Of a stretch of DNA of 64,000 nucleotides, positions 44,615 through 53,560 are shown piece by piece. A model generated the notes under the pieces. It ran no database searches, had not been told where the DNA came from, and saw nothing but the letters and a program-made list of their open reading frames with translations. This stretch comes from Cellulomonas humilata (lineage in GTDB: Bacteria > Actinomycetota > Actinomycetes > Actinomycetales > Cellulomonadaceae), in NCBI RefSeq assembly GCF_013359775.1, contig NZ_JABMCI010000071.1, positions 186,001 to 250,000 on the forward strand, given 5' to 3'. How positions within the stretch are numbered: position 1 is the first letter of the stretch; each line of letters starts with the position of its first letter. The position numbers and the translations under genes are program-made.

Positions 44615-45423
44615 CGCGCGGACCTCACGCCGTCGGCGAGGGCCGACGTGGCCCGGGCAAGCTCGTCGAGACCCGCGGCCTCGTCCGGGGCGTCGAGCAG
44701 CGCGCGCACGAGGGCGGTGCCGACGATGACGCCGTCGGCGTACCGGGCCACGTCGGCCGCCTGGTCGGGCCGGGACACCCCGAGGCCGACGCAGACGTGC
44801 GCGGCGCCGGCGGCGCGGGTGTCGGCGACCAGCTGCTCGGCACGGTTGCCGAGCGTGGTGCGCTCCCCGGTGACGCCCATGGTCGAGGCGGCGTAGACGA
44901 ACCCCCGCGACGCGGCCGCGGTCGAGGCCAGGCGCTCGGGTGTCGAGCTGGGGGCCACGAGGAACACCCGGTCGAGCCCGTGCGCGTCCGAGGCGGCGAT
45001 CCAGTCGGCCGCCTCGTCGGGAATGAGGTCCGGCGTGATCAGCCCGGCGCCGCCGGCCGCGGCGAGGTCCCGCGCGAACGCGTCCACCCCGTACCGCAGG
45101 ACGAGGTTCCAGTACGTCATGACCAGCACGGGGGCGCCGCGACCGGCCACCCGCTCGACGGCGCGGATGGTGTCGCCGACGCGCGTGCCCCCGGCCAGCG
45201 CGGCGTCGACCGCGCGCTGGATGACCGGGCCGTCCATCACCGGGTCGCTGTAGGGCACGCCGAGCTCGACGACGTCCACGCCCGCGTCGATCATCGTCCG
45301 GACCGCCGCGACGGAGCCGTCGACCGACGGGTAGCCGACCGGCAGGTACCCGATCAGCGCCGCGCGCCCGAGGGCGTCGAGGTGCTCCGCCACCTGGGAC
45401 CGGACCGCGACCACACCACTCAC
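44611..45423 (-). CDS. trpA: Tryptophan synthase alpha chain
   Basis: This 270-residue subunit cleaves indole-3-glycerol phosphate to indole, which channels to TrpB. The catalytic Glu is in VVELGVPYSDP, where the Asp also aids catalysis. YWNLVLRYGVDAFARDL, GLITPDLIPDEAADW, FLVAPSSTPERL, FVYAASTMGVTGERT and VGLGVSRPDQAADV are all family blocks. GTG at 45423 overlaps the trpB stop as GTGA; lgt overlaps its own stop as ATGA. This coupling makes trpC-trpB-trpA-lgt one translational series. Confidence 0.96.
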   Translation of the reverse strand: MSGVVAVRSQVAEHLDALGRAALIGYLPVGYPSVDGSVAAVRTMIDAGVDVVELGVPYSDPVMDGPVIQRAVDAALAGGTRVGDTIRAVERVAGRGAPVLVMTYWNLVLRYGVDAFARDLAAAGGAGLITPDLIPDEAADWIAASDAHGLDRVFLVAPSSTPERLASTAAASRGFVYAASTMGVTGERTTLGNRAEQLVADTRAAGAAHVCVGLGVSRPDQAADVARYADGVIVGTALVRALLDAPDEAAGLDELARATSALADGVRSAR

Positions 45424-46736
45424 AGCTGTTCTCCCTGGTCGGCCAGCACCACGGGCTCGTCCTCGATGAGGTCGAACCACGCCGCGGCGGTGGCCACGTC
45501 CTTGTCCCCGCGTCCGGACAGGTTGATCAGCAGCACGGGGTCGTGGCCGTCGTCGCCGGACCAGCCGCTGAGCTCCTGGCCCAGCTGGATGGCGCCGGCC
45601 AGGGCGTGCGCCGACTCGATGGCCGGGATGATGCCCTCGGTCCGGCACAGGATGCGGAACGCCTCCATGGCCTCGTCGTCCGTGACCGGCCGGTAGTCCG
45701 CGCGCCCGATGTCGTGCAGCCAGGCGTGCTCGGGCCCGACGCTCGGGTAGTCCAGGCCGGCCGAGACGGAGTGGCTGGGCAGCGTCTGCCCGTCCTCGTC
45801 CTGGAGCAGGTACGACTTGGCGCCGTGCAGCACCCCGGGCTGACCGCCCGAGAACCGCGCCGCGTGCCGGCCCGACGAGATCCCCGCGCCGCCCGCCTCG
45901 AAGCCGAAGAGCCGCACGTCGGGGTCGTCGAGGAACGCGTTGAAGATGCCCATCGCGTTCGACCCACCGCCGACGCACGCGGCGACGGCGTCGGGCAGCC
46001 GGCCGATCTCCTCGAGGAGCTGGGCCCTCGCCTCCTCGCCGATGATCTTGTGGAAGTCGCGCACCATCTCCGGGAACGGGTGCGGTCCCGTGACGGTGCC
46101 CAGCAGGTAGTGCGTCGTCTCGACGTTGGCCACCCAGTCGCGCAGCGCCTCGTTGATGGCGTCCTTGAGCGTCCGGGTACCGATGGTCACGGGGATGACC
46201 TCGGCGCCGAGCAGCTTCATGCGCGCCACGTTCAGCGCCTGCCGGCGGGTGTCCTCCTCGCCCATGTACACGACGCACTCGAGGTCGAGCAGCGCCGCCG
46301 CCGTCGCCGTGGCGACGCCGTGCTGGCCGGCCCCGGTCTCCGCGATCACGCGCGTCTTGCCCATGCGCTTGACCAGCAGGGCCTGCCCGAGCACGTTGTT
46401 GATCTTGTGCGAGCCGGTGTGGTTGAGGTCCTCGCGCTTGAGGAACACCCGCACGCCCGGCGCCACGTGCTGGGCGAACCGCGGCACCTCGGTGAGCGGG
46501 CTCGGCCGGCCGGTGTAGGTGCGGTGCAGGCGGGCCAGCTCGCGCCCGAACGCGGGATCGGTCAGCGCCTTGTGATACTCCGTGTCCAGCTCGTCCAACG
46601 CCGCGATGAGCGCCTCGGGCACGAACCGGCCGCCGAACTGGCCGAAGTACGGGCCCGCGTGGGTGGACAGCGGACCGGTCGCCGTGGCCTCGAGGAGCTT
46701 GTCCGAGAGCGGGCCGACGGTCGGCCGACCGGTCAC
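45420..46736 (-). CDS. trpB: Tryptophan synthase beta chain
   Basis: This 438-residue PLP enzyme joins indole and serine to make tryptophan. The PLP Lys is Lys111 in NHTGSHKINN, the glycine-rich phosphate loop is CVGGGSNAMGIF, and AETGAGQHGVATA and GLDYPSVGPEHAWL are typical. The N-terminal extension of about 25 residues before GPYFGQFGGRFVPE is ordinary in actinobacteria. GTG at 46736 overlaps the trpC stop as GTGA. It forms an alpha2-beta2 complex with the trpA product in the cytosol. Confidence 0.97.
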   Translation of the reverse strand: MTGRPTVGPLSDKLLEATATGPLSTHAGPYFGQFGGRFVPEALIAALDELDTEYHKALTDPAFGRELARLHRTYTGRPSPLTEVPRFAQHVAPGVRVFLKREDLNHTGSHKINNVLGQALLVKRMGKTRVIAETGAGQHGVATATAAALLDLECVVYMGEEDTRRQALNVARMKLLGAEVIPVTIGTRTLKDAINEALRDWVANVETTHYLLGTVTGPHPFPEMVRDFHKIIGEEARAQLLEEIGRLPDAVAACVGGGSNAMGIFNAFLDDPDVRLFGFEAGGAGISSGRHAARFSGGQPGVLHGAKSYLLQDEDGQTLPSHSVSAGLDYPSVGPEHAWLHDIGRADYRPVTDDEAMEAFRILCRTEGIIPAIESAHALAGAIQLGQELSGWSGDDGHDPVLLINLSGRGDKDVATAAAWFDLIEDEPVVLADQGEQL

Positions 46737-47545
46737 TGCCGCACCGCCCGCAAGGACGGGTGGGCACCCGCTGCCACGAGGTCGGCGACGGACTCGCGCG
46801 GGGCGTCGTCGGTGACCAGCGCCTCGCCGACCAGCACCGCGTCGGCGCCGGCGCGGGCGTAGTCCATGACGTCGTGCGGCCCGCGGACCCCGGACTCCGC
46901 GATCTTCACGATGTGCGACGGGATGGCGGGCGCGACGCGGGCGAACGTGGTGCGGTCCACCTCGAGCGAGCGCAGGTCGCGGGCGTTCACGCCGATCACG
47001 CGGGCACCGGCGTCGGCGGCCCGGGAGACCTCCTCCGCGTCGTGCACCTCGACCAGGGCGGTCATGCCCAGGGAGTGCACGCGCTCCACCAGCGACTCCA
47101 GCACGGTCTGCTCGAGCGCGGCGACGATGAGGAGCACCAGGTCGGCGCCGTGCGCGCGGGCCTCCCACACCTGGTACGGCGTGACGATGAAGTCCTTGCG
47201 CAGGACAGGGATCTCCACGCGAGCGCGCACGGCGTCCAGGTCCGCCAGCGACCCATGGAAGCGACGCTCCTCGGTGAGCACCGAGATGACCGCGGCGCCG
47301 CCCTTCTCGTACTCGGCGGCCAGCGCGGCGGGGTCCTTGATGGTCGCCAGCGCACCCTTGCTCGGGCTCGACCTCTTGACCTCGGCGATGACGCGCACGG
47401 CGTCCTCGGCACGCAGACGCCCGACGCACTCGATCGCGGACTCACGACGGTGCGCCCGCTCCTTGACCGTCGCGAGCGGCGTGGCCTGCTCCCGGACGGC
47501 GAGGTCCTGCCTGACTCCCGCGACGATGTCGTCCAGCACGGTCAT
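46733..47545 (-). CDS. trpC: Indole-3-glycerol-phosphate synthase
   Basis: This 270-residue TIM-barrel enzyme closes the ring of the carboxyphenylamino-deoxyribulose phosphate. IAEVKRSSPSKGAL holds the catalytic Lys. VLRKDFIVTPYQVWEARAHGADLVLLI, LGMTALVEVHDAEEV, IGVNARDL and AESGVRGPHDV follow in order. ATG at 47545, with GAAGGTGAG upstream, is chosen; a TTG two codons earlier is possible. A 136-base gap separates it from the upstream gene. No separate trpF is seen, as expected where PriA does that step in actinobacteria. Confidence 0.96.
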   Translation of the reverse strand: MTVLDDIVAGVRQDLAVREQATPLATVKERAHRRESAIECVGRLRAEDAVRVIAEVKRSSPSKGALATIKDPAALAAEYEKGGAAVISVLTEERRFHGSLADLDAVRARVEIPVLRKDFIVTPYQVWEARAHGADLVLLIVAALEQTVLESLVERVHSLGMTALVEVHDAEEVSRAADAGARVIGVNARDLRSLEVDRTTFARVAPAIPSHIVKIAESGVRGPHDVMDYARAGADAVLVGEALVTDDAPRESVADLVAAGAHPSLRAVRQ

Positions 47546-47621
47546 CGACAACTCACCTTCTCCCCCGGTCGACTACGGACCACACTGCTCGCTCCCGAAC
47601 ATGGATCTGGCCCTGCGCCAC

Positions 47622-47627
47622 ATCGTA
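47622..47627 (-). promoter_or_regulatory. Possible -10 box for trpC
   Basis: TACGAT on the minus strand lies about 77 bases before the trpC start, in the 136-base gap that is the longest break between trpE and lgt. No convincing -35 box is present, so this is a weak suggestion of an internal promoter for trpCBA-lgt. I see no Trp-rich leader peptide here. Confidence 0.25.
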
Positions 47628-47681
47628 GGGCGGTCCGGGAGTGACCCTGACCACAGGCCGCGTACTGGACATCTCCGTCCG

Positions 47682-48155
47682 TCAGGGCGCCAGCCACGGC
47701 GCGAGGGCCGGCACGTTGCGCAGCACGCCGAACGCGACGATCACCACGAGGAACGCCCACGCGGCCCAGGCCGGCGCCGACCGCGACGGGCGTCCCTGGG
47801 CGCGGAGCACCACCAGGCGGCCCCAGAGCGCGAGCACGACGGGGACCGCGAGCACCCAGAGCGGGTTCATCGACCAGGCGCCGGCCAGGTCGCCGTGCGC
47901 CAGGTCGTGGGTCGCGCGGAGGCCGCCGCACGCCGGGCACCACACACCTGTGAGCGTGTACAGCGGGCAGACGCCGTAGCTGCCCGTGGCGTGCGGGTCC
48001 CGCACCGCGAGCAGCACGGTCGCCGCGACCACGACGGCCCCGCCGACCAGGGGCCCGCGGACGGACGCACGACGGCCCGCCACGGCCGGCGCGGGTGCGT
48101 CGGACAAGAGCGGGCCGGTCGGCTGTGGGAGGCGACCGTCGTCGACGGTCGCCAC
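47682..48155 (-). CDS. DUF2752 family membrane protein
   Basis: This 157-residue protein has an N-terminal soluble part, then about four hydrophobic segments. The central CPLYTLTGVWCPACGGLRATHDLAHGDLAGAW region, with its Cys-Pro-x-Cys-Gly, is the DUF2752 hallmark. GTG at 48155 begins one base downstream of the preceding gene's stop. It sits inside the trp gene series but its role in tryptophan synthesis is not known. The Cys motif suggests metal or redox binding. Confidence 0.85.
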   Translation of the reverse strand: MATVDDGRLPQPTGPLLSDAPAPAVAGRRASVRGPLVGGAVVVAATVLLAVRDPHATGSYGVCPLYTLTGVWCPACGGLRATHDLAHGDLAGAWSMNPLWVLAVPVVLALWGRLVVLRAQGRPSRSAPAWAAWAFLVVIVAFGVLRNVPALAPWLAP

Positions 48156-48156
48156 G

Positions 48157-48687
48157 TCAGTTGGAGTAGGTGTAGTTGGTGTCGAACGACTCCCGGAAGT
48201 CGGCGTTCGAGAACAGCACGGCGAACAGGATGATCCCGAGGATCGAGAGCACGATCGCGATCCAGCCCAGGATGACGCCGGCCGTGGCCATGCCGCCGTT
48301 GTTCGCCTCGCCGCGGGCGACGGCCTTCTTGGCGTTGTTGCCGACGATCACCGCGGGGATGCCGGTGAACAGCCCGCACGACAGCACGAAGGACACGATG
48401 CCGAGGACCAGGGACCAGACCGCGAGGCTGTTCTTCGGGTACACGTACCCGCCGCCGTACGCCTGCGCGGGCTGCTGGTAACCAGGAGCCGAGCCGTACG
48501 GGGTGGCCGCGGGGTACTGCGGGGCACCGCCGGCCGCCGGGTAGGGCGTCGCCGGGTACTGCGGCTGAGGCGGCGGCGGGGGCGCTGCCGGGTACTGCGG
48601 GACCCCGGTCGGGTCCTGCGGCGCTCTGCTCGGATCCTGCGGATCTCCGCTGCCGTACGGGTTCTGCGGCTCGTTGGGGGTCGACAT
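48157..48687 (-). CDS. DUF4190 domain-containing membrane protein
   Basis: This 176-residue protein has an 80-residue Pro/Gln/Tyr-rich N-terminal region with repeats of Gln-Tyr-Pro (QYPAAPPPPPQPQYP), then two hydrophobic segments. The segment LAVWSLVLGIVSFVLSCGLFTGIPAVIVGNNAKKA and a later MATAGVILGWIAIVLSIL are the DUF4190 pattern. The tail is short. The low-complexity part probably faces the cytosol and resembles other actinobacterial cell-envelope proteins. Start ATG 48687 has CCTCC complement nearby, an adequate ribosome site. Function unknown. Confidence 0.85.
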   Translation of the reverse strand: MSTPNEPQNPYGSGDPQDPSRAPQDPTGVPQYPAAPPPPPQPQYPATPYPAAGGAPQYPAATPYGSAPGYQQPAQAYGGGYVYPKNSLAVWSLVLGIVSFVLSCGLFTGIPAVIVGNNAKKAVARGEANNGGMATAGVILGWIAIVLSILGIILFAVLFSNADFRESFDTNYTYSN

Positions 48688-48744
48688 CGGTCCTCCTGGG
48701 TCGCGTGCGCCACCCGGTTCTCGAGCGGCGGTGGAACGGGCGGG

Positions 48745-49050
48745 TCAGTGCCCGCCGGTACGTGCCTGCCGGGCACGCGTCTTGTCGCCGCCCTGGCCGT
48801 GGCCGGACGCCTGGAGCACCTTGCCGCCGATCAGCACGGCGGCGACCAGGGCCATGCCGACCCAGAACAGCCAGACCAGCGCGAACAGCACGCCGAGACC
48901 GGCCAGGGTGAACGCGATGATCACGCCGTAGGTGGTGAACCAGGCCGCGAGCGTCTTGCCGTGGTTGGTCGGGGCGGCCATCGGCGGCAGGTGCATCGCC
49001 TCGGTCGTCGTGGCGTTCTGTGCGCGGTGCGCCAGGGTGTTGTCGGCCAT
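48745..49050 (-). CDS. HGxxPAAW-type small membrane protein
   Basis: This 101-residue protein has a His-Gly segment NHGKTLAAWFTTYGVIIAFTLAGL and a second hydrophobic stretch LFALVWLFWVGMALVAAVLIG. Proteins with the HGxxPAAW motif commonly lie beside trp genes in actinobacteria. Here the Pro of the motif is Leu (HGKTLAAW), so it is a variant. The C-terminus is basic and Gly/Arg-rich. Role not known. Confidence 0.75.
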   Translation of the reverse strand: MADNTLAHRAQNATTTEAMHLPPMAAPTNHGKTLAAWFTTYGVIIAFTLAGLGVLFALVWLFWVGMALVAAVLIGGKVLQASGHGQGGDKTRARQARTGGH

Positions 49051-49140
49051 CAGTGGGTGCCCTCCGTGCTCGGTTCTCCGCTCACCCTATCCGACCCTCC
49101 GGGCGCCGTCCGGCACGCGACGGACGAGTCGGTCCGCACG

Positions 49141-49731
49141 TCAGGAGGGGTCGTCGCCCCGGCTGAGGGCGTCCCAGTCGGACCGCTCGTCGGGTGCCGG
49201 CGGGTTCGCCGCGTCGGTGGTGCTCTCGTGCCGTCGGGACGGTCCCGACCACGCCCGGGACGCGACCACGAGCCAGGCACCGGCCACGACGTCGAGCACC
49301 CCGACCGCGACCGCGATCCAGGGCCAGACGCTCGTCGAGACCGGCCCCGCGAGCTTGCCCACCCCGGTCTCCGCGGCGACCACCGGGGTCACGGCGGCCG
49401 ACGGGTCCCCGAGCACCCCGAGCGTCGTGCCGACCACGAGCACCCCGCACGCCACGACGACCGCGGCCACCACCCACCGGCCGACGCGACCGACGAGCCC
49501 CACGGCGGCGCCCGCGGCGAGGATCGCGACGGCGGCCGCGAACAGGGCCGGGGCCACCTGGGACCCGGCGACCCGCACCGTCACCGTGCCCTGGAGCGCG
49601 GTCGTGCCGGTCGTGGTGAACCACGTGGGCACCGCGACGAGGGCGGTCAGGCCGGCCAGGGCGAGCAGCAGAGCGGCCGCACGCCCCCGTCCGGAACGAC
49701 GAGGTCCGGCCACCGTCGCCGGAGCCGTCAC
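49141..49731 (-). CDS. Trp biosynthesis-associated membrane protein
   Basis: This 196-residue protein has about four membrane segments (AAALLLALAGLTALVAVPTWF, ALFAAAVAILAAGAAVGLVG, VVAAVVVACGVLVVGTTLGV, WIAVAVGVLDVVAGAWLVV). The C-terminal ERSDWDALSRGDDPS is the end signature of the actinobacterial Trp-operon-associated protein family (TIGR02234 type). GTG at 49731 overlaps the trpE stop as GTGA, showing translational coupling. Its contribution to tryptophan production is unknown; membrane placement suggests transport or complex anchoring. Confidence 0.87.
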   Translation of the reverse strand: MTAPATVAGPRRSGRGRAAALLLALAGLTALVAVPTWFTTTGTTALQGTVTVRVAGSQVAPALFAAAVAILAAGAAVGLVGRVGRWVVAAVVVACGVLVVGTTLGVLGDPSAAVTPVVAAETGVGKLAGPVSTSVWPWIAVAVGVLDVVAGAWLVVASRAWSGPSRRHESTTDAANPPAPDERSDWDALSRGDDPS

Positions 49732-51296
49732 GCGCCGGCCCGACGCAGCCGGGAGGCGATCTGCACGGCGCGCACGGCCGCGGCCGCCTTGTTGCGCGAC
49801 TCCTCGTACTCCAGCGCCGGCACGGAGTCCGCGACGATCCCGCCACCGGCCTGCACGCTCGCGCGACCCTCGCGGATCAGCGCGGTCCGGATGGCGATCG
49901 CCATGTCCATGTCCCCGGCGAAGTCGAAGTACCCCACGGTGCCGCCGTAGATTCCGCGCCGGGCGGGCTCGATCTCGTCGATGAGGGCGATCGCCCTCGG
50001 CTTGGGTGCGCCCGAGAGCGTGCCTGCCGGGAACGTCGCGACGAGGGTCTGGAGAGCGGTCGCTCCCTCGCGCAGCCGGCCGACCACGGTCGAGCAGATG
50101 TGCATGATGTGCGAGTAGCGCTTGACCGCCATGAACTCGACGACCTCGACGCTGGTGGGCTCGCAGACCTTGACCAGGTCGTTGCGGGACAGGTCGACCA
50201 GCATGATGTGCTCGGCCCGCTCCTTGGGGTCGGCGAGCACCTCCTCCTGGAGGCGACGGTCCTCGTCCGGCGTGGCACCCCGCGGCCGGGAGCCGGCGAT
50301 CGGGAACGTCACCACCCGCCCCGACGTGACCTTCACCAGCGTCTCCGGGCTGGAGCCGACGACGGCGAAGTCCCGGCCGTCCGCGTCCTGGAGCTGGAGG
50401 TAGTACATGTACGGGCTCGGGTTGATGGTGCGCAGCACGCGGTAGACGTCCAGCGGCTCCGCCGGGCAGTCGAGGTCCAGCCGCTGCGAGAGCACCACCT
50501 GGAACACGTCGCCCTCGCGGATGGCCTCCTGGCCGGTGCGCACGGCGTCCTCGAACTCCTGGCGCGTGGACCGGAACGCCAGCTCGGGCTCGGCGACGTC
50601 GGCCAGGACGGCGACCGCCGACTCGGTCGGCTCCAGAAGGGCCGCCTCCATCGCGTCGATCCGCGCGACCGCGTCGGCGTGCGCGTCGTCCACGCGGTCG
50701 TCCGTGTCGTCGAAGTTGATGGCATTGGCGATCAGCCAGACCGAGCCGTCGTGGTGGTCGACGACGGCGAGGTCCGTGGCGAGCAGCAGCGTGAGCTCAG
50801 GGACGCCCAGCTCGTCCGGGGCGTTCGCGGGCAGGGTCGGCTCCCAGTGCCGCACGATGTCCCAGCCCAGCGCACCGACGAGCCCGCTGGTCAGCGGTGG
50901 CAGGCCGGCGATCGCGGGCGTGCGCAGCGCGTCGAGGGTGCGCTCGAGGACGTCGAGGGCGTCGCCGTCGGCGGGCACCCCGACGGGCACGTCGCCAACC
51001 CACACCGCCGAGCCGTCCCGGACGGTCAGCGTGGCGCGCGAGCGCACGCCGACGAACGAGTAGCGGTCCCAGCTCCCGTCGGCCTCGGCGGACTCGAGGA
51101 TGAACGTCCCCGGGCGGCCGGCGGCGAGCGTCCGGTAGAGGCCGACGGGCGTGACGTCGTCCGCGAGCAGCCGGCGCACCACGGGGATGACCCGCCGGTC
51201 GCGCGCGAGCCCCCGGAACACGTCGAGCGACGGCCACGTGCTCCCCCAGGGGACCACGGCGACGGTCACGTCGGTGGGCACGGCGGGCGCGGTCAC
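49728..51296 (-). CDS. trpE: Anthranilate synthase component I
   Basis: This 522-residue chorismate-using enzyme makes anthranilate with a glutamine amidotransferase partner (TrpG), which is not encoded in the window. The tryptophan-feedback motif Leu-Leu-Glu-Ser-type reads FILESAEADGSWDRYSFVG. The chorismate domain shows GDVFQVVLSQRLD, SSPETLVKV, PIAGSRPRGATPDED, ERAEHIMLVDLSRNDLVKV and FPAGTLSGAPKPRAI. GTG at 51296 overlaps the hisI stop as GTGA. Tryptophan feedback inhibition is expected from the family. Confidence 0.96.
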   Translation of the reverse strand: MTAPAVPTDVTVAVVPWGSTWPSLDVFRGLARDRRVIPVVRRLLADDVTPVGLYRTLAAGRPGTFILESAEADGSWDRYSFVGVRSRATLTVRDGSAVWVGDVPVGVPADGDALDVLERTLDALRTPAIAGLPPLTSGLVGALGWDIVRHWEPTLPANAPDELGVPELTLLLATDLAVVDHHDGSVWLIANAINFDDTDDRVDDAHADAVARIDAMEAALLEPTESAVAVLADVAEPELAFRSTRQEFEDAVRTGQEAIREGDVFQVVLSQRLDLDCPAEPLDVYRVLRTINPSPYMYYLQLQDADGRDFAVVGSSPETLVKVTSGRVVTFPIAGSRPRGATPDEDRRLQEEVLADPKERAEHIMLVDLSRNDLVKVCEPTSVEVVEFMAVKRYSHIMHICSTVVGRLREGATALQTLVATFPAGTLSGAPKPRAIALIDEIEPARRGIYGGTVGYFDFAGDMDMAIAIRTALIREGRASVQAGGGIVADSVPALEYEESRNKAAAAVRAVQIASRLRRAGA

Positions 51297-51739
51297 AGGG
51301 GTCCTCCGGTCTCGGTGGGGCGGGTTCCGACGACGGCGGGCAGCGGGCCACCCGCCTCGAAGCAGGTGTGGGCGCCCGTGTGGCAGGCAGCCCCCACCTG
51401 GTCGACCTCGACCAGCAGCGCGTCCCCGTCGCAGTCGACGCTCACCGCCTTGACGTACTGGGCGTGCCCGGACGTGTCCCCCTTGCGCCAGTACTCCTGG
51501 CGCGAGCGGCTCCAGAACACGACCCGGCCGGTGGTCAGGGTGCGGCGCAGCGCCTCGTCGTCCATCCAGCCGAGCATGAGGACCTCGCGCGAGTCGTGCT
51601 GCTGCACGATCGCCGCCACCAGGCCGTGGTCGTCGCGCGTGAGGCGGTCGGCGACGGCGGGATCGAGGAGGGTGTCCGGGGGGCTGGAAGGCACGTCCCG
51701 ATCCTGCCACGCAGCGGCCACGGGCACGGATCCGTCCAC
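51293..51739 (-). CDS. hisI: Phosphoribosyl-AMP cyclohydrolase
   Basis: This 148-residue zinc enzyme opens the adenine ring of PR-AMP in histidine synthesis. It has LVAAIVQQHDSREVLMLGWMDDEAL, GRVVFWSRSRQEYWRKGDTSGH, and the zinc/magnesium-binding DCDGDALLVEVDQVGAACHTGAHTCF. ATG at 51739 is used; GTG at 51694, nearer to the domain start, could be the real one. It is coupled to trpE by a GTGA overlap and starts three bases after the ABC exporter stop. HisI before trpE is common in actinobacteria. Confidence 0.95.
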   Translation of the reverse strand: MDGSVPVAAAWQDRDVPSSPPDTLLDPAVADRLTRDDHGLVAAIVQQHDSREVLMLGWMDDEALRRTLTTGRVVFWSRSRQEYWRKGDTSGHAQYVKAVSVDCDGDALLVEVDQVGAACHTGAHTCFEAGGPLPAVVGTRPTETGGPL

Positions 51740-51742
51740 CGG

Positions 51743-53560
51743 TCAGCGGGTCTGGGACACCCAGGCGGCGTGCATCGCGGCGTAGTGGCCGTCGCGCGCC
51801 ACGAGCTCGTCGTGGTGCCCCACCTCGACCACCCGGCCGGCGTCGACCACGACGACGGTGTCCGCCGCCTCGGCCGTCGACAGCCGGTGCGCGATGGTCA
51901 GCGTGCTGCGCCCGCGCGTGAGGGAGTCGAGGGCGCGGGCGATCCGCACCTCGGTCGCCGGGTCGACCGCGGACGTCGCCTCGTCGAGCAGCAGCAGGTC
52001 CGCCTCGGCCAGGTAGGCCCGCGCCAGGGCGACGAGCTGCCGCTCACCCGCCGACAGCGACTCGCCGCGCTGGCCCACCGGGGTGTCCAGGCCGTCGGCG
52101 AGCTCGTCCACCCAGCCGTCCAGCCCGAGCGCCTCGATCGCCGCACGGATCCGCACGTCGTCGTCCGCCGCCGTCGTGGTGCCGTCAGCGTGCCGCAACC
52201 CGTAGGCCACGTTCTGCGCGAGGGTGCCGTCGAACAGGAAGCCCTCCTGCGGCACCAGCACCACGCGTCGCCGCAGGTCGGCCACCGGGATGTCCCGCAG
52301 GTCGACCCCGTCCAGGAGCACGGACCCGCGCGTCGGGTCCATGAACCGCGCGACCAGCTTGGCGATGGTCGTCTTGCCCGAGCCGGTGGCGCCGACCACC
52401 GCGACCGACGCACCGGCGGGGATCGTCACGTCGACGTCCCGGAGCACCGGCGGGCCGTCCGGGTAGGAGAACTCGACCGCGCGCAGCTCCACGTGTGCGG
52501 GACCGCGCGGGCTCGGCACGCCGTCCGCCCCCGCGTCGACCACCTCCACAGGCGTCTCGAGCACGCCGAGCACCCGGCGCCACCCGGCCACCGCGTTCTG
52601 CAGCTCGTTGAGGATCTCCGTGGCCATCTGCACCGGGCCGGTGAACAGCTGGACCAGGAACAGGAAGGCGAGCAGCCGGCCCACCGACATCTGGCCGTCG
52701 ATGCCGAGGTAGGTGCCCGCGACGACGACGACGGCGAGCACCAGGTTGGCGACGAGCACACCGCTGGAGAACACCGCGGCCACCAGGTTCTGCGCCCGCA
52801 CCATCGACTCGCGCGTCGCGGCGATCGCGGCGTCGATCCGGCGCTGGGTGCGCCCGGCGACCCCGTAGGAGCGGATCGTCTCGGCACCGACGACGGCCTC
52901 CGAGATGGCGCCCAGCATCCCGCCCACGCGCTCACGGACCGCGGTGTACCGCGCGTTCACCCGCTTCTGGAGCGGCTGGAGGACCAGGAACAGCGGGACG
53001 AACCCCGCCCACACGAGCAGGGTCAGCTGCCAGGAGTAGACCGACATGAGCACGGTCGCGACGGCGATCTGGAGGACGGAGACCAGCAGCATGATCCCGC
53101 CCCACTGCACGAACAGCGAGATCGTGTCGACGTCCGACGTCACGCGGGAGACCAGCGACCCCCGCCGCTCGGTGTTCTGCGTGAGCACCGACAGGTCGTG
53201 CACGTGCCGGAACGCCCGGGTGCGCAGGGCCAGGAGACCGCTCTCGCTCGACCGGAAGAGCCGCACGTTGACGTAGGCCGAGCAGACGGCGCCGAGCAGG
53301 AGGCCCAGGGCCGCCAGGCCGGCGAGCGCCACGACGCGCGGCACGTCCGGGCCGCCGTCGGCAAGGATCCCGGTGTCGACCGTCTGTTGCACGGCGATCG
53401 GCACCAGCACGCGGCCGATGGACGCGATGACGGCCAGCAGGACGGTGACCCGCCAGCCGACCAGCAGCTGCGGCGAGACCTGGATCCCTCGCCGCAGCGT
53501 CGCCAGCACACCCAGCGAGCTGGCCGGCGCCATGCGGTGGTCGGTCGGCTGCTCGCTCAT
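51743..53560 (-). CDS. ABC exporter half-transporter with intact ATP site (heterodimer partner)
   Basis: This 605-residue protein has six membrane segments (about residues 30-320) fused to an ATPase. Walker A is GATGSGKTT, the signature LSAGERQLVALARA (LSGG changed to LSAG), Walker B LLLLDEATSAVD with the catalytic Glu, and the H-loop TIAHRLST. Its start overlaps the stop of the upstream half-transporter (ATGA), so the two form a heterodimer. It is the catalytically complete half. Likely exports lipids or drugs, as in the LmrA/BmrCD-like family. Confidence 0.92.
   Translation of the reverse strand: MSEQPTDHRMAPASSLGVLATLRRGIQVSPQLLVGWRVTVLLAVIASIGRVLVPIAVQQTVDTGILADGGPDVPRVVALAGLAALGLLLGAVCSAYVNVRLFRSSESGLLALRTRAFRHVHDLSVLTQNTERRGSLVSRVTSDVDTISLFVQWGGIMLLVSVLQIAVATVLMSVYSWQLTLLVWAGFVPLFLVLQPLQKRVNARYTAVRERVGGMLGAISEAVVGAETIRSYGVAGRTQRRIDAAIAATRESMVRAQNLVAAVFSSGVLVANLVLAVVVVAGTYLGIDGQMSVGRLLAFLFLVQLFTGPVQMATEILNELQNAVAGWRRVLGVLETPVEVVDAGADGVPSPRGPAHVELRAVEFSYPDGPPVLRDVDVTIPAGASVAVVGATGSGKTTIAKLVARFMDPTRGSVLLDGVDLRDIPVADLRRRVVLVPQEGFLFDGTLAQNVAYGLRHADGTTTAADDDVRIRAAIEALGLDGWVDELADGLDTPVGQRGESLSAGERQLVALARAYLAEADLLLLDEATSAVDPATEVRIARALDSLTRGRSTLTIAHRLSTAEAADTVVVVDAGRVVEVGHHDELVARDGHYAAMHAAWVSQTR

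Noticed and set aside
47546..47681. Trp leader peptide before trpC
   Set aside because: A short frame with a single Trp can be read but has no Trp run, no clear ribosome site and overlaps the -10 candidate.
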